Position numbers and translations under genes: made by a program. This document shows, piece by piece, positions 52,451-64,000 of a stretch of 64,000 bases of DNA. The stretch is from Gordonia amicalis NBRC 100051 = JCM 11271. Lineage in GTDB: Bacteria > Actinomycetota > Actinomycetes > Mycobacteriales > Mycobacteriaceae. The notes beneath the pieces are model-generated. The model did no database searches. It had not been told where the DNA came from and saw nothing but the letters and a program-made list of their open reading frames with translations. Where the stretch lies: positions 1 to 64,000 of the forward strand of contig NZ_BANS01000022.1 in assembly GCF_000332995.1 (NCBI RefSeq), given 5' to 3'. Numbering within the stretch: the stretch's first letter is position 1; every line of letters begins with the position of its first letter.

Positions 52451-53896
52451 GTGACCGGCGATGCGTCCTCCGTGCGGACGGCACTCACCCGTGGCGGTCG
52501 CACGTTCCGTCCCGCCCAGTCATCGCCGCCGATCCGCCAGGTCCTCGCCGATCGTCGTGAGCTCGTCGCGACCGCCCGCGAACGTGCGCAGTCACCGTTC
52601 CAGACGCTCCGGCACTATTCGGGCACCACACCGGGCAAGCTGATCATCATCTGCGTCATCCTGTTCCTCGGCTGCCTGTCCACCGGCCTGTACGCCTCGA
52701 CCGTGCTCGAAGACCGCACCCAGACCCTGCAGCGCCTGATCGATCGCACCGAACCGCTCGCCGAGGCCGCTCAGGTCCTGTACAGCTCTCTGTCGATCGC
52801 CGACGCGTCCGCGAACGCGGCATTCATCTCGGGCGGTCTGGAAACTCCGGATCTGCGGCAACGCTACTCAGACGCCCTGGCGACGGCCGCGTCGTCGTTG
52901 ATCCTCGCGACCGGCACCTCCAGCGAGCCGGGGCCCGGGATGGCCCAGAACGCGGCCGAGCGTGCCCTGTCGTCGGACCTGGACACCCTCTCGACGTCGA
53001 TCCCGGTCTACAGCGGACTCATCGAGACCGCCCGCACCAACAACCGGCTGGGCAATCCCGTCGGATCGGCCTACCTGGGCCAGGCGTCGTCGCTGATGCA
53101 GGACAAGATCCTGCCGGCCGCCCAGCGCCTCTACGAGCGGCGGTCGATGGCGATCGCCGACCCGCAGCATTCGCTGACCCGCCCGCCGTGGACGGTCTAC
53201 GTCCCGCTGTTGCTGCTGCTCACGGCGATGGTGCTGACGTCGCGCTACCTGGCGCGCAGGACCCGCCGTCGCTTCAACCTCGGACTGGTCGCCGCGATCG
53301 GCGCGCTCACCCTGGGGACGGTGTGGCTGCTGGCGTCGGGCCTGATGTCGGTCGCCGCGACCAGCAACGCCCGAACCGACGGCGCCGACCCGCTTCGCGA
53401 ACTCACGGCCGCCCGCATCCTGACCCAGCAGGCCAGATCGGCCGAGACCCTGGCCCTGATCCGCCGCGGCGACCAGGGCGGACTGGAACGGACCTTCGCC
53501 GCGACGACTGCCAGGATCGACGGCATCGTCGACGACGTGCGCACATCCAAGGAGACCGGTTCGGTGTCGGCGGAGCAGCTCGACTCGGTGAGCTCGGCGC
53601 TGGCGGAGTGGAAGCGCACCGATGCCGGCGTCCGGCGGTACATCCAGACCGGCAACTTCGACCGCGCCCGGCAACTCACCGTCGGGGACGGACTGAACAG
53701 CTCAGCCCGCGCGTACACCGCCGTCGACACCGCCCTCGTCGACGCGATCACCACCGCGCGGACGTCGTTCCGCGACGACATCAACACCGCGCAGCGAGTA
53801 CTCGGCTTCACCGGGACCGGGATACTCCTGCTCTCGGTCCTCGCCGCCATCGCGATCGTCGGCGGACTCGTCCCCCGAATACGGGAGTACCGATGA
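52451..53896 (+). CDS. glnX: membrane signal-transfer protein GlnX
   Basis: A 481-aa membrane protein with about four helices: one at ~60-85, two around 240-300 and one at ~450-475. They enclose two extracytoplasmic helical domains (LEDRTQTLQRLIDRTEPLAEAAQVLY; TAARILTQQARSAETLALIRR). This matches the mycobacterial protein encoded before glnH and pknG, which passes amino-acid binding by GlnH across the membrane to PknG. The GTG start follows AGAAGGGG. The ATGA junction couples it to glnH. Confidence 0.88.
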   Translation: MTGDASSVRTALTRGGRTFRPAQSSPPIRQVLADRRELVATARERAQSPFQTLRHYSGTTPGKLIIICVILFLGCLSTGLYASTVLEDRTQTLQRLIDRTEPLAEAAQVLYSSLSIADASANAAFISGGLETPDLRQRYSDALATAASSLILATGTSSEPGPGMAQNAAERALSSDLDTLSTSIPVYSGLIETARTNNRLGNPVGSAYLGQASSLMQDKILPAAQRLYERRSMAIADPQHSLTRPPWTVYVPLLLLLTAMVLTSRYLARRTRRRFNLGLVAAIGALTLGTVWLLASGLMSVAATSNARTDGADPLRELTAARILTQQARSAETLALIRRGDQGGLERTFAATTARIDGIVDDVRTSKETGSVSAEQLDSVSSALAEWKRTDAGVRRYIQTGNFDRARQLTVGDGLNSSARAYTAVDTALVDAITTARTSFRDDINTAQRVLGFTGTGILLLSVLAAIAIVGGLVPRIREYR

Positions 53897-54924
53897 TCCC
53901 TCGCCGACTCGCCCGCCGCCGGTCCTCCCACTCCGGCCCCGCCCGCCCGCGCCGTCCGGTGGCCGCGGCCGTCCTGCTGCTCGTGGCATTCGTCGCGACC
54001 GGTTGTGTCCGGTTCCCCGCCGCCGAGTCACCGCCCCCGACCGCGACCGTCGGCCCGCTGGTGCTGCCCGGCGTCCAGACCGACGTGCCCATCGAACCGC
54101 CGCCGAGTTCGGAGGCGTGCAACGCGACGCTCACCCTGCGCCCGCCCGCACAGATGCCCGCGCCCGGCCGCATGCCGCCGAATTCGACGATGGCCGGGAT
54201 CTTCGAACGCGGCCGGCTCATCGTCGGACTCGACATCGGCTCCAACCTGTTCAGCTTCCGCGATCCCATCTCGGGCGACATCCAGGGCTTCGACGTGGAC
54301 ATCGCCCACGAGATCGCGGGTGCGATCTTCGGTGACCCGCGGCGCGTCGAGTTCCAGGTGCTCAGCTCCGCACAGCGGATCGACGCGTTGCGCGACAAGA
54401 CCGTCGACGTCGTCATCAAGACGATGAGCATCACCTGCGACCGGCTGCGCGACATCAGCTTCTCCGCCCCGTATTACGTGGCGTCCCAACGCATCCTGTC
54501 GTTCCGCAACTCGAACATCGCCGGACCGGCCCAGCTCGCCGACAAGCGGGTCTGCGCAGCCCGCGGCACCACCTCGATCGGCCGGATGCAGTCCATCCAG
54601 CCGCGGGTCCGGATCGTCAGCACCACCACCTGGGCCGACTGCCTGGTGCTGATGCAGCAGGGACAGGTCGACGCGGTGACCAGCGACGACGCCATCCTGG
54701 CCGGACTGGCCGCACAGGACCCATGGGTCCGGGTCGTCGGTCCGAGCCTCGGGGAGGAGTTCTACGGCGTGGGTATCCCCAAGGGCGAGGACGACATGAT
54801 CCGCTTCGTCAACGGGGTGCTCGAACGTGCCCGCGCGACCGGCCGCTGGCAGGAGATCCGCGACCGCTGGCTGACCATCCTCGACAGTGGATTCGGCGCA
54901 CCACAGCCGTACTACCGGGATTGA
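53893..54924 (+). CDS. glnH: amino-acid-binding lipoprotein GlnH
   Basis: A 343-aa type-3 solute-binding lipoprotein; the signal ends FVATGC-VRF at about residue 38. After a Pro-rich linker, RGRLIVGLDIGSNLFSFRDP, QGFDVDIAHEIAGAIFG, VDVVIKTMSITCDRLRDISFSAPYYV and VDAVTSDDAILAGLAAQDP are the standard GlnH/HisJ features. No importer permease or ATPase is nearby. As in mycobacteria, it is therefore a sensor of Glu/Asp-type amino acids feeding GlnX and PknG, not a transporter subunit. Its start overlaps glnX. Confidence 0.93.
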   Translation: MIPRRLARRRSSHSGPARPRRPVAAAVLLLVAFVATGCVRFPAAESPPPTATVGPLVLPGVQTDVPIEPPPSSEACNATLTLRPPAQMPAPGRMPPNSTMAGIFERGRLIVGLDIGSNLFSFRDPISGDIQGFDVDIAHEIAGAIFGDPRRVEFQVLSSAQRIDALRDKTVDVVIKTMSITCDRLRDISFSAPYYVASQRILSFRNSNIAGPAQLADKRVCAARGTTSIGRMQSIQPRVRIVSTTTWADCLVLMQQGQVDAVTSDDAILAGLAAQDPWVRVVGPSLGEEFYGVGIPKGEDDMIRFVNGVLERARATGRWQEIRDRWLTILDSGFGAPQPYYRD

Positions 54925-57598
<2,674 letters not shown>

Positions 57599-57600
<2 letters not shown>

Positions 57601-57635
57601 CCTCGATACGCGGCCGGCGATGCGGCGACGAGGTC
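57599..57635. terminator. family 1 repeat remnant forming a hairpin between pknG and ackA
   Basis: The segment begins at the pknG TGA with GACCTCGATACGCGG. GACCTCG (57599-57605) pairs with CGAGGTC (57629-57635). It fills nearly all of the 43-bp convergent gap and could stop transcription from both sides. Confidence 0.6.
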
Positions 57636-57643
57636 GATGGCTG

Positions 57644-58861
57644 CTACCCGGCGGGCAGTGCTGCGACCAGCGCCGCCGACTGCCGTGCGATCGCGAGCTC
57701 TTCGTTCGTCGGCACCACCAGGACGTCGATCGCACTGTCGTCGGCGGAGATCCGACGCGCCGATCGGTCGGCGGCCGTGTTGCGGTCCGGGTCGACGACG
57801 ATTCCGAAACGCTGCAGCCCGTCGAGTGCATCGGCGCGGACGCGTGCCGAGTTCTCGCCGACGCCGGCGGTGAAGGTGATCGCGTCGAGCCTCTCGAGGG
57901 CGAAGGTGTAGGCGCCGAGGTAGTGCCGCAACCGGTGGATGTAGACGTCGTAGGCACGGCGGGCGTTCTCGTCACCGGCATCGACCAGCTCGGCGATCGA
58001 GCGGAAGTCGTTCTCGCCGCACAGTCCTCGGAGTCCGGACCGATGATTGAGCAGGGTGTCGATCTCGTCGACGGACAGGTGGGCCACGCGGTTGAGGTGC
58101 AGCACGAGGCCGGGATCGATGTCGCCGCTGCGGGTTCCCATCACGAGACCCTCCAGCGGGGTCATCCCCATGCTGGTGTCGACGGGCTGTCCACCCGAGA
58201 TGGCCGACGCCGACGCCCCGTTGCCGAGATGCAGCACGATCTGGTCGAGATCGGCGAGGTCCTTCCCGAGGAACCCGGCGACGCGGCCCGACACGTACTC
58301 ATGGCTGGTGCCGTGGAATCCGTACCGCCGGATGGCGTGTTCGGCCGCCACCTCGCGGTCGATGGCGTAGGTCGCGGCCGCGGGCGGCAGCCCGTGGAAG
58401 AAGGCCGTGTCGAACACCGCGACCGACGGCACGTCGGGAAGCAGGGCCCGGGCCGCCTCGATACCCACGAGATTGGCCGGATTGTGCAGCGGCGCAAGGG
58501 GCGAGATCCGCTTGATCTCCGAGATCACCCAGGAGTCGACGAGTGTCGGCTCGTAGAACGACCGGCCGCCGTGCACCACGCGGTGCCCGACCGCGGCCAG
58601 GTCCGCGTGCACCAGGTCGGTGCCGTTGTCCGCGAAGAATTGTTCGGCACGCAGGACCGCCGTCAGGTGATCGGGTAGCGACACCGGCTCGGTGACCGTC
58701 TCGCCGTTCTGTTCGTGCGTGATCGACGAACCGGCGTCGCCGATGCGTTCGGCGATCCCGTCCGCGAGGACGACGCCGGTGTCCGGCTGGACGAGTTGGT
58801 ATTTCAGCGACGACGAGCCGGCGTTCAAGACGAGGACCGCGCCGGCGGTGCCGGCGCTCAA
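57644..58861 (-). CDS. ackA: acetate kinase
   Basis: A 405-aa ASKHA kinase converting acetyl phosphate and ADP to acetate and [19 protein letters not shown] opens the first lobe. [65 protein letters not shown] and [13 protein letters not shown] are the catalytic and nucleotide loops. TTG 58861 is the start; it overlaps the pta stop as TTGA, and codons further upstream lie inside pta. It works with Pta to interconvert acetyl-CoA and acetate. Confidence 0.93.
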   Translation of the reverse strand: MSAGTAGAVLVLNAGSSSLKYQLVQPDTGVVLADGIAERIGDAGSSITHEQNGETVTEPVSLPDHLTAVLRAEQFFADNGTDLVHADLAAVGHRVVHGGRSFYEPTLVDSWVISEIKRISPLAPLHNPANLVGIEAARALLPDVPSVAVFDTAFFHGLPPAAATYAIDREVAAEHAIRRYGFHGTSHEYVSGRVAGFLGKDLADLDQIVLHLGNGASASAISGGQPVDTSMGMTPLEGLVMGTRSGDIDPGLVLHLNRVAHLSVDEIDTLLNHRSGLRGLCGENDFRSIAELVDAGDENARRAYDVYIHRLRHYLGAYTFALERLDAITFTAGVGENSARVRADALDGLQRFGIVVDPDRNTAADRSARRISADDSAIDVLVVPTNEELAIARQSAALVAALPAG

Positions 58862-61089
58862 CGCGCCTCTCCGGTGGCGACCTCTTCGGTGCCGGCTTCT
58901 GCGGTGCCGGCCTCTTCGGTGGCGACCCCATCGGTGCCGACCTCTTCGGTGCCCACCTGCTGCGCCTGGATCGCGGTGATGGCGACCGTGTTGACGATGT
59001 CGGACACGAGCGCGCCACGGCTGAGGTCGTTGATCGGCTTGTTCAGGCCCTGCAGCACGGGGCCGATCGCGACGGCACCGGCGCTGCGCTGCACCGCCTT
59101 GTACGTGTTGTTGCCGGTGTTCAGATCCGGGAAGATCAGTACCGTCGCCCGCCCGGCCACCGGGGAGTCGGGCATCTTGGTCTCCGCTACCGACGGTTCG
59201 ACCGCCGCGTCGTACTGGATGGGACCCTCGACGAGCAACTCCGGCGCGCGTTGCCGCACGAGTTCGGTTGCGGTTTTGACCTTCTCGACGTCGACACCCG
59301 ATCCGGACGTGCCGGTGGAGTAGGACAGCATCGCCACGCGCGGATCGATGCCGAAGGCGGCGGAGGTCTGCGCCGACGAGATGGCGATGTCGGCGAGTTG
59401 CTCGTCGGTCGGGTCGGGGACGATCGCGCAGTCGCCGTAGGCGAGCACCTTGTCGGCCAGGCACATGAAGAACACGCTCGACACCGTCGAGACCCCCGGC
59501 TTGGTCTTGATGATCTCGAACGCCGGCCGGATGGTGTGGGCGGTCGTGTGCGCCGCTCCCGACACCATCCCGTCGGCGCGCCCGGTGTGCACCATCATCG
59601 TGCCGAAGTAGGAGACGTCGATCACCTTCTCCCGCGCGCGGTCGAGTTCCATGCCCTTGTGCTTGCGGAGATCGGTGTAGATCCGGGCGAACTCGTCCAG
59701 GTACTCCGAGGTGGCCGGGTCGATGACCGTGACCCCGGCCAGGTCGAGTCCCAGCTCGATTGCCCGCTCCTGCACGACATCCGGGTCACCGAGCAGGGTG
59801 AGGTCGGCGACCCCGCGGCGGAGGAGCCGGCTAGCCGCCCGCAGGATGCGATCGTCATCGCCCTCGGGGAGCACGATGTGCTTGCGCTGTGCCCGTGCAC
59901 GGGAGATGAGCCGGTACTCGAACATCTGCGGGGTCACGACCGACGGGACCTCGACGTTGAGGTTGCGCATGACCACCTCGGGATCGACGTGGGTCTCCAT
60001 GAGCGCCAACGCCGCCTCGATCTTGCGTGCCGACCCGGCGCCGAGCCGGCCACGGGTGTGGGCCGCGGTCCGCGCGGTGTCGTAGGTGCCGTGCGGGCAG
60101 CTGATGATCGGCAGCGTCGGCTTGAGTCCGCTGACCAGCGCCTCGATCATCGGATGCGGTTTGAGCCCACCGTTGAGGATGATGCCCGACAGCCGCGGGA
60201 ATCCCTGTGCCGTATTGGCATTCACGAGGGCGAGCAGGACGTCGGAGCGATCGGCGGGCGTGATGACGACCGTGCCGTCGGTGAGGCGCTCCAGAATGTG
60301 CTCGACGGTCATGCCGCCCACCATCACCCGCAGCGCCTCGTGGTCGAGGAGTTCCTCGTCGCCGCTGTACAAGGTGGCACCGAGCGACTCCTTCAACTCA
60401 CCCATGGTGGGCGCGAACAGGATCGGCTCCTCGGGGAGACACAGACTCGGCACCCCGGTGCGGCGCAGCGTCGCCCGGATCTCGTCGAGCCGATCAGGGT
60501 CACAGCGGTTCGCGACCATGGCGATCGGTGTGGCATGGGCGGCGCCGACCTCGGCGAGCAACCCCTCGGCGAGGTCGGCGATCTCCGCCGGGGACCGGTC
60601 GATGGCTTTCAGTGCGAGCACCATCGGCGCCGACAGGTTCGCGGCGATGCGTGCGTTGAAGCTCAACTCCGACGGGGTGCCGACGTCGGTGTAGTCCGAG
60701 CCGACGATCACCACGCGGTCGCACCGCGTTGCCAGTGCATGGAACCGGGCGACGATCTCGCCGATCGCGGCATCCGGGTCGTCGTGGACCTGCTCATAGG
60801 TCACGCCCAGGCAGTCCTCGTAGGGAACGTCCACGGAGTCGTAGTCGATCAGGAGATCGAGCAGCGGGTCCCGCTTGTCTCCGTTGGCGCGGGTGATCGG
60901 GCGGAAGACGCCGACCCGGCCGCCCGTCGCCGCGAACAGGGCCAACAGCCCCAGCGCGACCACGGATTTCCCGGTCTCCCCCTCTGCCGAGGCCAGATAG
61001 ATGCTGGTCGTCGACTCGCTTCCGGCACCTCTGTCACCGGCAACTCGATCTCCAGCAGAGCGGTCGGAAACGGCAGCGTCGGTGGCCAT
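58858..61089 (-). CDS. pta: phosphate acetyltransferase (long, DRTGG-containing type)
   Basis: A 743-aa enzyme. The N-terminal dethiobiotin-synthetase-like P-loop domain ([20 protein letters not shown]) is followed by a DRTGG domain (~residues 215-330) and the C-terminal PTA_PTB domain (~390-705: [49 protein letters not shown]-like [18 protein letters not shown]). The last ~30 residues are a Glu/Gly/Thr/Ala repeat not needed for the fold. ATG 61089 is 7 nt after TATGCT; ATG 61101 is an alternative. It makes acetyl phosphate from acetyl-CoA. Confidence 0.93.
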   Translation of the reverse strand: MATDAAVSDRSAGDRVAGDRGAGSESTTSIYLASAEGETGKSVVALGLLALFAATGGRVGVFRPITRANGDKRDPLLDLLIDYDSVDVPYEDCLGVTYEQVHDDPDAAIGEIVARFHALATRCDRVVIVGSDYTDVGTPSELSFNARIAANLSAPMVLALKAIDRSPAEIADLAEGLLAEVGAAHATPIAMVANRCDPDRLDEIRATLRRTGVPSLCLPEEPILFAPTMGELKESLGATLYSGDEELLDHEALRVMVGGMTVEHILERLTDGTVVITPADRSDVLLALVNANTAQGFPRLSGIILNGGLKPHPMIEALVSGLKPTLPIISCPHGTYDTARTAAHTRGRLGAGSARKIEAALALMETHVDPEVVMRNLNVEVPSVVTPQMFEYRLISRARAQRKHIVLPEGDDDRILRAASRLLRRGVADLTLLGDPDVVQERAIELGLDLAGVTVIDPATSEYLDEFARIYTDLRKHKGMELDRAREKVIDVSYFGTMMVHTGRADGMVSGAAHTTAHTIRPAFEIIKTKPGVSTVSSVFFMCLADKVLAYGDCAIVPDPTDEQLADIAISSAQTSAAFGIDPRVAMLSYSTGTSGSGVDVEKVKTATELVRQRAPELLVEGPIQYDAAVEPSVAETKMPDSPVAGRATVLIFPDLNTGNNTYKAVQRSAGAVAIGPVLQGLNKPINDLSRGALVSDIVNTVAITAIQAQQVGTEEVGTDGVATEEAGTAEAGTEEVATGEAR
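58861..58960. repeat. 15-bp tandem repeat at the 3' end of pta
   Basis: Imperfect 15-bp units (GGTGCCGGCCTCTTC and variants) encode the pentapeptide series [30 protein letters not shown] at the Pta C-terminus. The run ends next to the ackA start. Confidence 0.65.
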
Positions 61090-61096
61090 GCGCCCC

Positions 61097-61102
61097 AGCA
61101 TA
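61097..61102 (-). promoter_or_regulatory. -10 box TATGCT for pta-ackA
   Basis: It has a 7-nt gap to ATG 61089 and no useful Shine-Dalgarno. The 15-bp gap to the upstream gene's stop at 61117 means that gene's transcripts could also read through. Confidence 0.45.
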
Positions 61103-61116
61103 GTGGCGCCCGGTGA

Positions 61117-62742
61117 TCAGATCAGGATGCCGGGATTGCAGACGCCGTCGGGATCGACGGTCGCCTTGACCGCCCGCAACGCGTCGAGTGCCAGCGGACC
61201 GATCTCGTCGTGGTAGGCGTCGCGATGGTCGCGACCGACGGCGTGATGGTGGGTGATGCTCGCGCCCGCGGCCCTGATCGCGTTGTTGGCCGCGGTTTTC
61301 GCCGACGCCCACTCCGCGATCGGATCGGCGCCGAGCGGTGCCACCACGGTGAAGTACAGGGACGCACCGGAGGCGTAGACATGGCTGATGTGACACATCA
61401 CGAGTGGAGGTGTGCCCGATGCGGTCAGGGTGTCGGTGATCGCGGCGGTGACCGAGGCGCGCAGCTCGTGCAGCTTCGACCAGTAGGTCACGGTCTCCAG
61501 GGTCTCGACCAGCACTCCGGCGTCGAGCAGCGGGTCGCGCAGGTAGGGCCCGGCGAAACGTCCTGTGCGCCAGGACTCTCCGGGACCGCTTCCCAGGGCC
61601 GTACCGCCGGCGTCGACGAGCACCTCCGACGCGGCGTCGCGGCGTCGGCGCACCTCCTGATCGCCGCCCTCGTATCCGGTGATGACCAGGCAGCCCGTCG
61701 AATCACCGCCGAGCTGCGCGGGATCGGCGAGATTGATCGCGGTCTCGACCTCGTCGGACAGCCGGATCACGGTGGGCAGCGGGCCGTCCTGGGCGAGTCG
61801 TCGCAAGGCGGTCGCGCCGTCGGCGAAGGAGTCGAACCGCCAGCCGTCGAAGAGCCGGGTGGCCGGGACGGGACGGATCCGGACCCGGACGCCGGTGATG
61901 ACGCCGAAGGCGCCCTCGGAGCCGAGGATCAGCTGGCGGAGGTCGGGTCCGGCCGCGGACCGTGGCGCCGTGCCGAAGTCGAGGGTGCCGCGCGGGGTGG
62001 CGAGGACGAGCCCCTCCACCATCTCGTCGAAACGGCCGTACCCCGCCGACGACTGGCCCGCCGACCGGGTCGCCGCGTACCCGCCGATCCCGGCTCCCTC
62101 GTAGGACTGCGGGAAGTGTCCGAGCGTCCAGCCCCGGTCACGCAGGAGTGCTTCGGCGGCACTCCCCCGCAGACCCGCCTGCAGGGTGGCGACACGGGAG
62201 ACCTCGTCGATCTCGACCAGACGGTCGAGACGCCGGAGGTCGAGGCTGAGGACACCGGCGAATCCGGCTCGGTCGGGCGCGAGCCCGCCCACCACCGAGG
62301 TCCCGCCGGTGAACGGCACGACCGCGACCTTCGCGGCGGCGCAGACCTGCAGGATTCGCACGACCTCGTCGTGATCGGCCGGGTAGATCACCAGGTCGGG
62401 GGCGTCGACGGCGTCACCCACACGCAGACGCAGGAGGTCGGGAGTCGAGTAGCCGCGGGTGTGCTGGACGCGCTCGTCGTCGGAAGCGGCCACGTACCCG
62501 GCGCCGACGACGGCTTCGAGGTCGGCGCGAACGGCCGCCGGCAGGGTCGATTCGCGCGGGGTGATCGACTCGGGTGGGACGCCCCGGTCCTCGGTGGCGT
62601 CGCCGGCCAGCGCGGCCGCAGCAGCGGGTAGCTCGGTGACGCGCGCCGGGTCGCCCCAGCGCGGCCGCCGCATCTCGACGACGGGGATCGCGGTCTCGTC
62701 CGGCTTCGGCTCGTCACCCGTCCGATCCGTGCCGGTCGTCAT
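61117..62742 (-). CDS. FAD-binding oxidase (alkyl-DHAP synthase/GlcD-like)
   Basis: A 541-aa flavoenzyme of the VAO/PCMH fold. The FAD domain has VCAAAKVAVVPFTGGTSVVGGL (pyrophosphate loop, near residue 140) and GHFPQSYEGAGIGGYAATRSAGQSSAGYGRFDEMV near 220. The second of these is the segment shared with alkyl-dihydroxyacetonephosphate synthases and D-lactate dehydrogenases. HISHVYASGASLYFTVV and ITHHHAVGRDH provide the C-terminal His cluster of AGPS-type enzymes. DPDGVCNPGIL ends it. It lies 4 nt after a TetR gene. It may make ether lipids or oxidise a 2-hydroxy acid. Confidence 0.85.
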   Translation of the reverse strand: MTTGTDRTGDEPKPDETAIPVVEMRRPRWGDPARVTELPAAAAALAGDATEDRGVPPESITPRESTLPAAVRADLEAVVGAGYVAASDDERVQHTRGYSTPDLLRLRVGDAVDAPDLVIYPADHDEVVRILQVCAAAKVAVVPFTGGTSVVGGLAPDRAGFAGVLSLDLRRLDRLVEIDEVSRVATLQAGLRGSAAEALLRDRGWTLGHFPQSYEGAGIGGYAATRSAGQSSAGYGRFDEMVEGLVLATPRGTLDFGTAPRSAAGPDLRQLILGSEGAFGVITGVRVRIRPVPATRLFDGWRFDSFADGATALRRLAQDGPLPTVIRLSDEVETAINLADPAQLGGDSTGCLVITGYEGGDQEVRRRRDAASEVLVDAGGTALGSGPGESWRTGRFAGPYLRDPLLDAGVLVETLETVTYWSKLHELRASVTAAITDTLTASGTPPLVMCHISHVYASGASLYFTVVAPLGADPIAEWASAKTAANNAIRAAGASITHHHAVGRDHRDAYHDEIGPLALDALRAVKATVDPDGVCNPGILI

Positions 62743-62746
62743 GAGG

Positions 62747-63304
62747 TCACTGCTCGTTCTTGACGACCGCGCGTACGACGAGGTCGGCGATCTGCTCGTC
62801 GGTGAGCGAACTGTCCGGGATGAGCATCAGGGAGTAGATCGTGCGCACCAGGAACTCGGCGGCCCCACGCGGGTCCGGGACGAGCTGGTCCCCGATCTGC
62901 GGTTCGAGATCGGGCAGCGTCTGGTCGACGATCTGGTGGATGAGGGTCGGACCCGACGAATCGCTGGTCGCGACCAGCGCCCGGACGACTTCCTCGGGTT
63001 CCTTGCGCAGCACGTACTGCAGGGCCTCGTGCTCGCGGATGTAGGACAGCACGTTCACGACCTGCGCGCGCACCTTCCCCGCCGCGTCGGGCGCGGAGGC
63101 CGACCATTCCCGCAGCTTCACCCGCAGAAGGGACACCTCACGGTCGACGATCGCTGCGACCAGCGCATTCCGTCCGCCGAACATGCGGTAGGCGGTGGCC
63201 CGGGCGACGCCGGCATGACGCGCCACGGACGTCAGACTCAACGTCTTGGCGCCGAAGCGGGAGACGAGTCCCACTCCGACCTCCACCATGCGGTCACGAT
63301 CCAT
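62747..63304 (-). CDS. TetR-family regulator
   Basis: A 185-aa TetR protein with HTH MVEVGVGLVSRFGAKTLSLTSVARHAGVARATAYRMFGGRNALVAA. A C-terminal helical domain with LQYVLRKEPEEVV and FLVRTIYSLMLIPDSSL follows, resembling regulators of fatty-acid or lipid genes. It is co-transcribed with the FAD oxidase (4-bp gap), so it is likely its local repressor. ATG 63304 lies 6 nt after TAAGTT. Confidence 0.85.
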   Translation of the reverse strand: MDRDRMVEVGVGLVSRFGAKTLSLTSVARHAGVARATAYRMFGGRNALVAAIVDREVSLLRVKLREWSASAPDAAGKVRAQVVNVLSYIREHEALQYVLRKEPEEVVRALVATSDSSGPTLIHQIVDQTLPDLEPQIGDQLVPDPRGAAEFLVRTIYSLMLIPDSSLTDEQIADLVVRAVVKNEQ

Positions 63305-63310
63305 GCGAAA

Positions 63311-63316
63311 AACTTA
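63311..63316 (-). promoter_or_regulatory. -10 box TAAGTT for the TetR-oxidase operon
   Basis: It lies 6 nt upstream of ATG 63304, within the 53-bp gap after gdh. No Shine-Dalgarno is present. Confidence 0.5.
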
Positions 63317-63357
63317 TCGAATCAGGGTGCCCGCAGGTCCGGGCGCCTCCGATCAGG

Positions 63358-64000
63358 CTACCGTCCATCGGCCACCGACCGGATGTGCCGGGCGGCCACC
63401 GCGAGCGTCGCCAGGCGAAGCGTTCGGCCGCCTCGATCTCGCCCTGGGTGACCGTCACCCTCTGCAGCGCCGTCTGGTTGGAGAGTTCCCAGGCCTCGAT
63501 GGCCTCGGTCGGCCAGTAGGAGACCGCGGCCGCCCGGACCGGGTCGTCGGCCAGGGTTCCGACGACGTCGCAGGTGAGGTCGCGGAGTGCGCGGTACAGG
63601 TCGTCCCGCAGCCCGGAGCGGGCCAGCGCATGCCAGCGATCCCCTCGGGGCAGTGCCGAGAGACGGATCAGCCCATCGGTCGACGTCGATGTGGTCGGAC
63701 AGCGCGAAATAGACGGCCCCGACGGTCGCGATGTCGCACCCCGTCTCCTCGGCCACTTCCGCGATGTCGAGGACGCTGTAGCGGTACAAGCCCTCGGCCA
63801 CCCGCCGTGCGATCGCCGGCGGAACCCCGGCCTCGGTGTATTGGGCCACCGCCGATTCGATGCGGGCCGCCTCGTCGCGGCGCAGCCAGATCGACACCTG
63901 CGGCGCCGAGTCCCGGACGATCCGGAAGCGCTCGATCGTCTCCGTCACCGGGATCGGCTGCGGGCGGCGCGTCAGCAACCAGCGCGACGCACGGTCGAGG
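63358..64000 (-). pseudogene. gdh: NAD-specific glutamate dehydrogenase, C-terminal part, with two compensating indels
   Basis: The window ends inside this gene; only the last ~210 codons of a ~1600-residue enzyme are seen. The visible part has IWLRRDEAARIESAVAQYTEAGVPPAIARRVAEGLY and ATVGAVYFALSDHIDVDR. At 63672-63674 one extra base shifts the frame. The other frame reads LIRLSALPRGDRWHALARS to QGEIEAAERF, and near 63415 a missing base returns it to LATLAVAARHIRSVADGR and the stop. With both corrected, the family sequence is continuous. Either ~85 residues are truly altered or these are sequencing errors. The enzyme converts glutamate to 2-oxoglutarate and in mycobacteria is inhibited by GarA, a PknG target. 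Confidence 0.75.

Noticed and set aside
54090-54924. glnH as part of a glutamine importer
   Set aside because: No permease or ATPase accompanies it; the glnX-glnH-pknG order indicates a sensing role.
59251-61116. 621-codon plus-strand frame over pta
   Set aside because: It is a shadow of pta, whose domains are complete on the minus strand.

Overview
The window is high-GC actinobacterial DNA, most likely from Gordonia or a close mycolic-acid-containing relative. The reasons are the dense GC-rich genes with many GTG/TTG starts, the block thiGSO / thiE / mutT3 / glnX-glnH-pknG / ackA-pta arranged as in mycobacteria, an MMPL transporter, an MpaB/Lcp-type oxygenase and a large NAD-glutamate dehydrogenase. 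Many genes appear to be leaderless: a TANNNT -10 box lies 6-8 nt before the start codon.

Left edge (1-513): the last ~44 nt of a tRNA-Gly(CCC) without its 5' half, with short direct repeats beside it. This looks like the right attachment site of an integrated element lying to the left. 0.5-10.8 kb is mixed: a lipoprotein hydrolase, an EEP phosphatase/nuclease, an F420-reductase-like protein, a divergent TetR/SGNH-hydrolase pair with twin operators, an HTH-less LysR-type protein carrying an in-frame repeat insertion next to a DUF5997 gene, a two-component system, and a frameshifted secreted beta-propeller gene.

10.9-22.5 kb is a divergent, tightly coupled catabolic or salvage cluster. On one side are an XRE-cupin regulator, a VanB-type reductase and an amidohydrolase missing metal ligands. 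On the other are a CodA-like deaminase, an ABC importer, an FAD oxidase, a creatininase-family hydrolase, an FMN oxidase-like protein and a second amidohydrolase, mostly joined by ATGA/GTGA overlaps. I recognise no described pathway with this gene set, and it is the best candidate for an undescribed system.

22.7-46 kb holds an MMPL-TetR pair with a palindromic operator, secreted proteins including a PAP2 phosphatase, a branched-chain-amino-acid-type ABC importer with a fused LivHM permease, an MpaB-family oxygenase, an MFS pump, an orphan ATP-grasp enzyme, a small metabolic operon and a LAL regulator.

46-64 kb holds an ABC exporter, the TPP-riboswitch-controlled thiOSG operon with divergent leaderless thiE, a stand-alone LeuA regulatory domain behind a leader peptide and hairpin, mutT3, the amino-acid-sensing glnX-glnH-pknG operon, pta-ackA, a TetR-FAD oxidase pair and the 3' end of gdh with two compensating indels. 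Two interspersed repeat families occur, one at convergent gene ends and once inside a gene. No CRISPR array, rRNA operon or intact transposase was seen.
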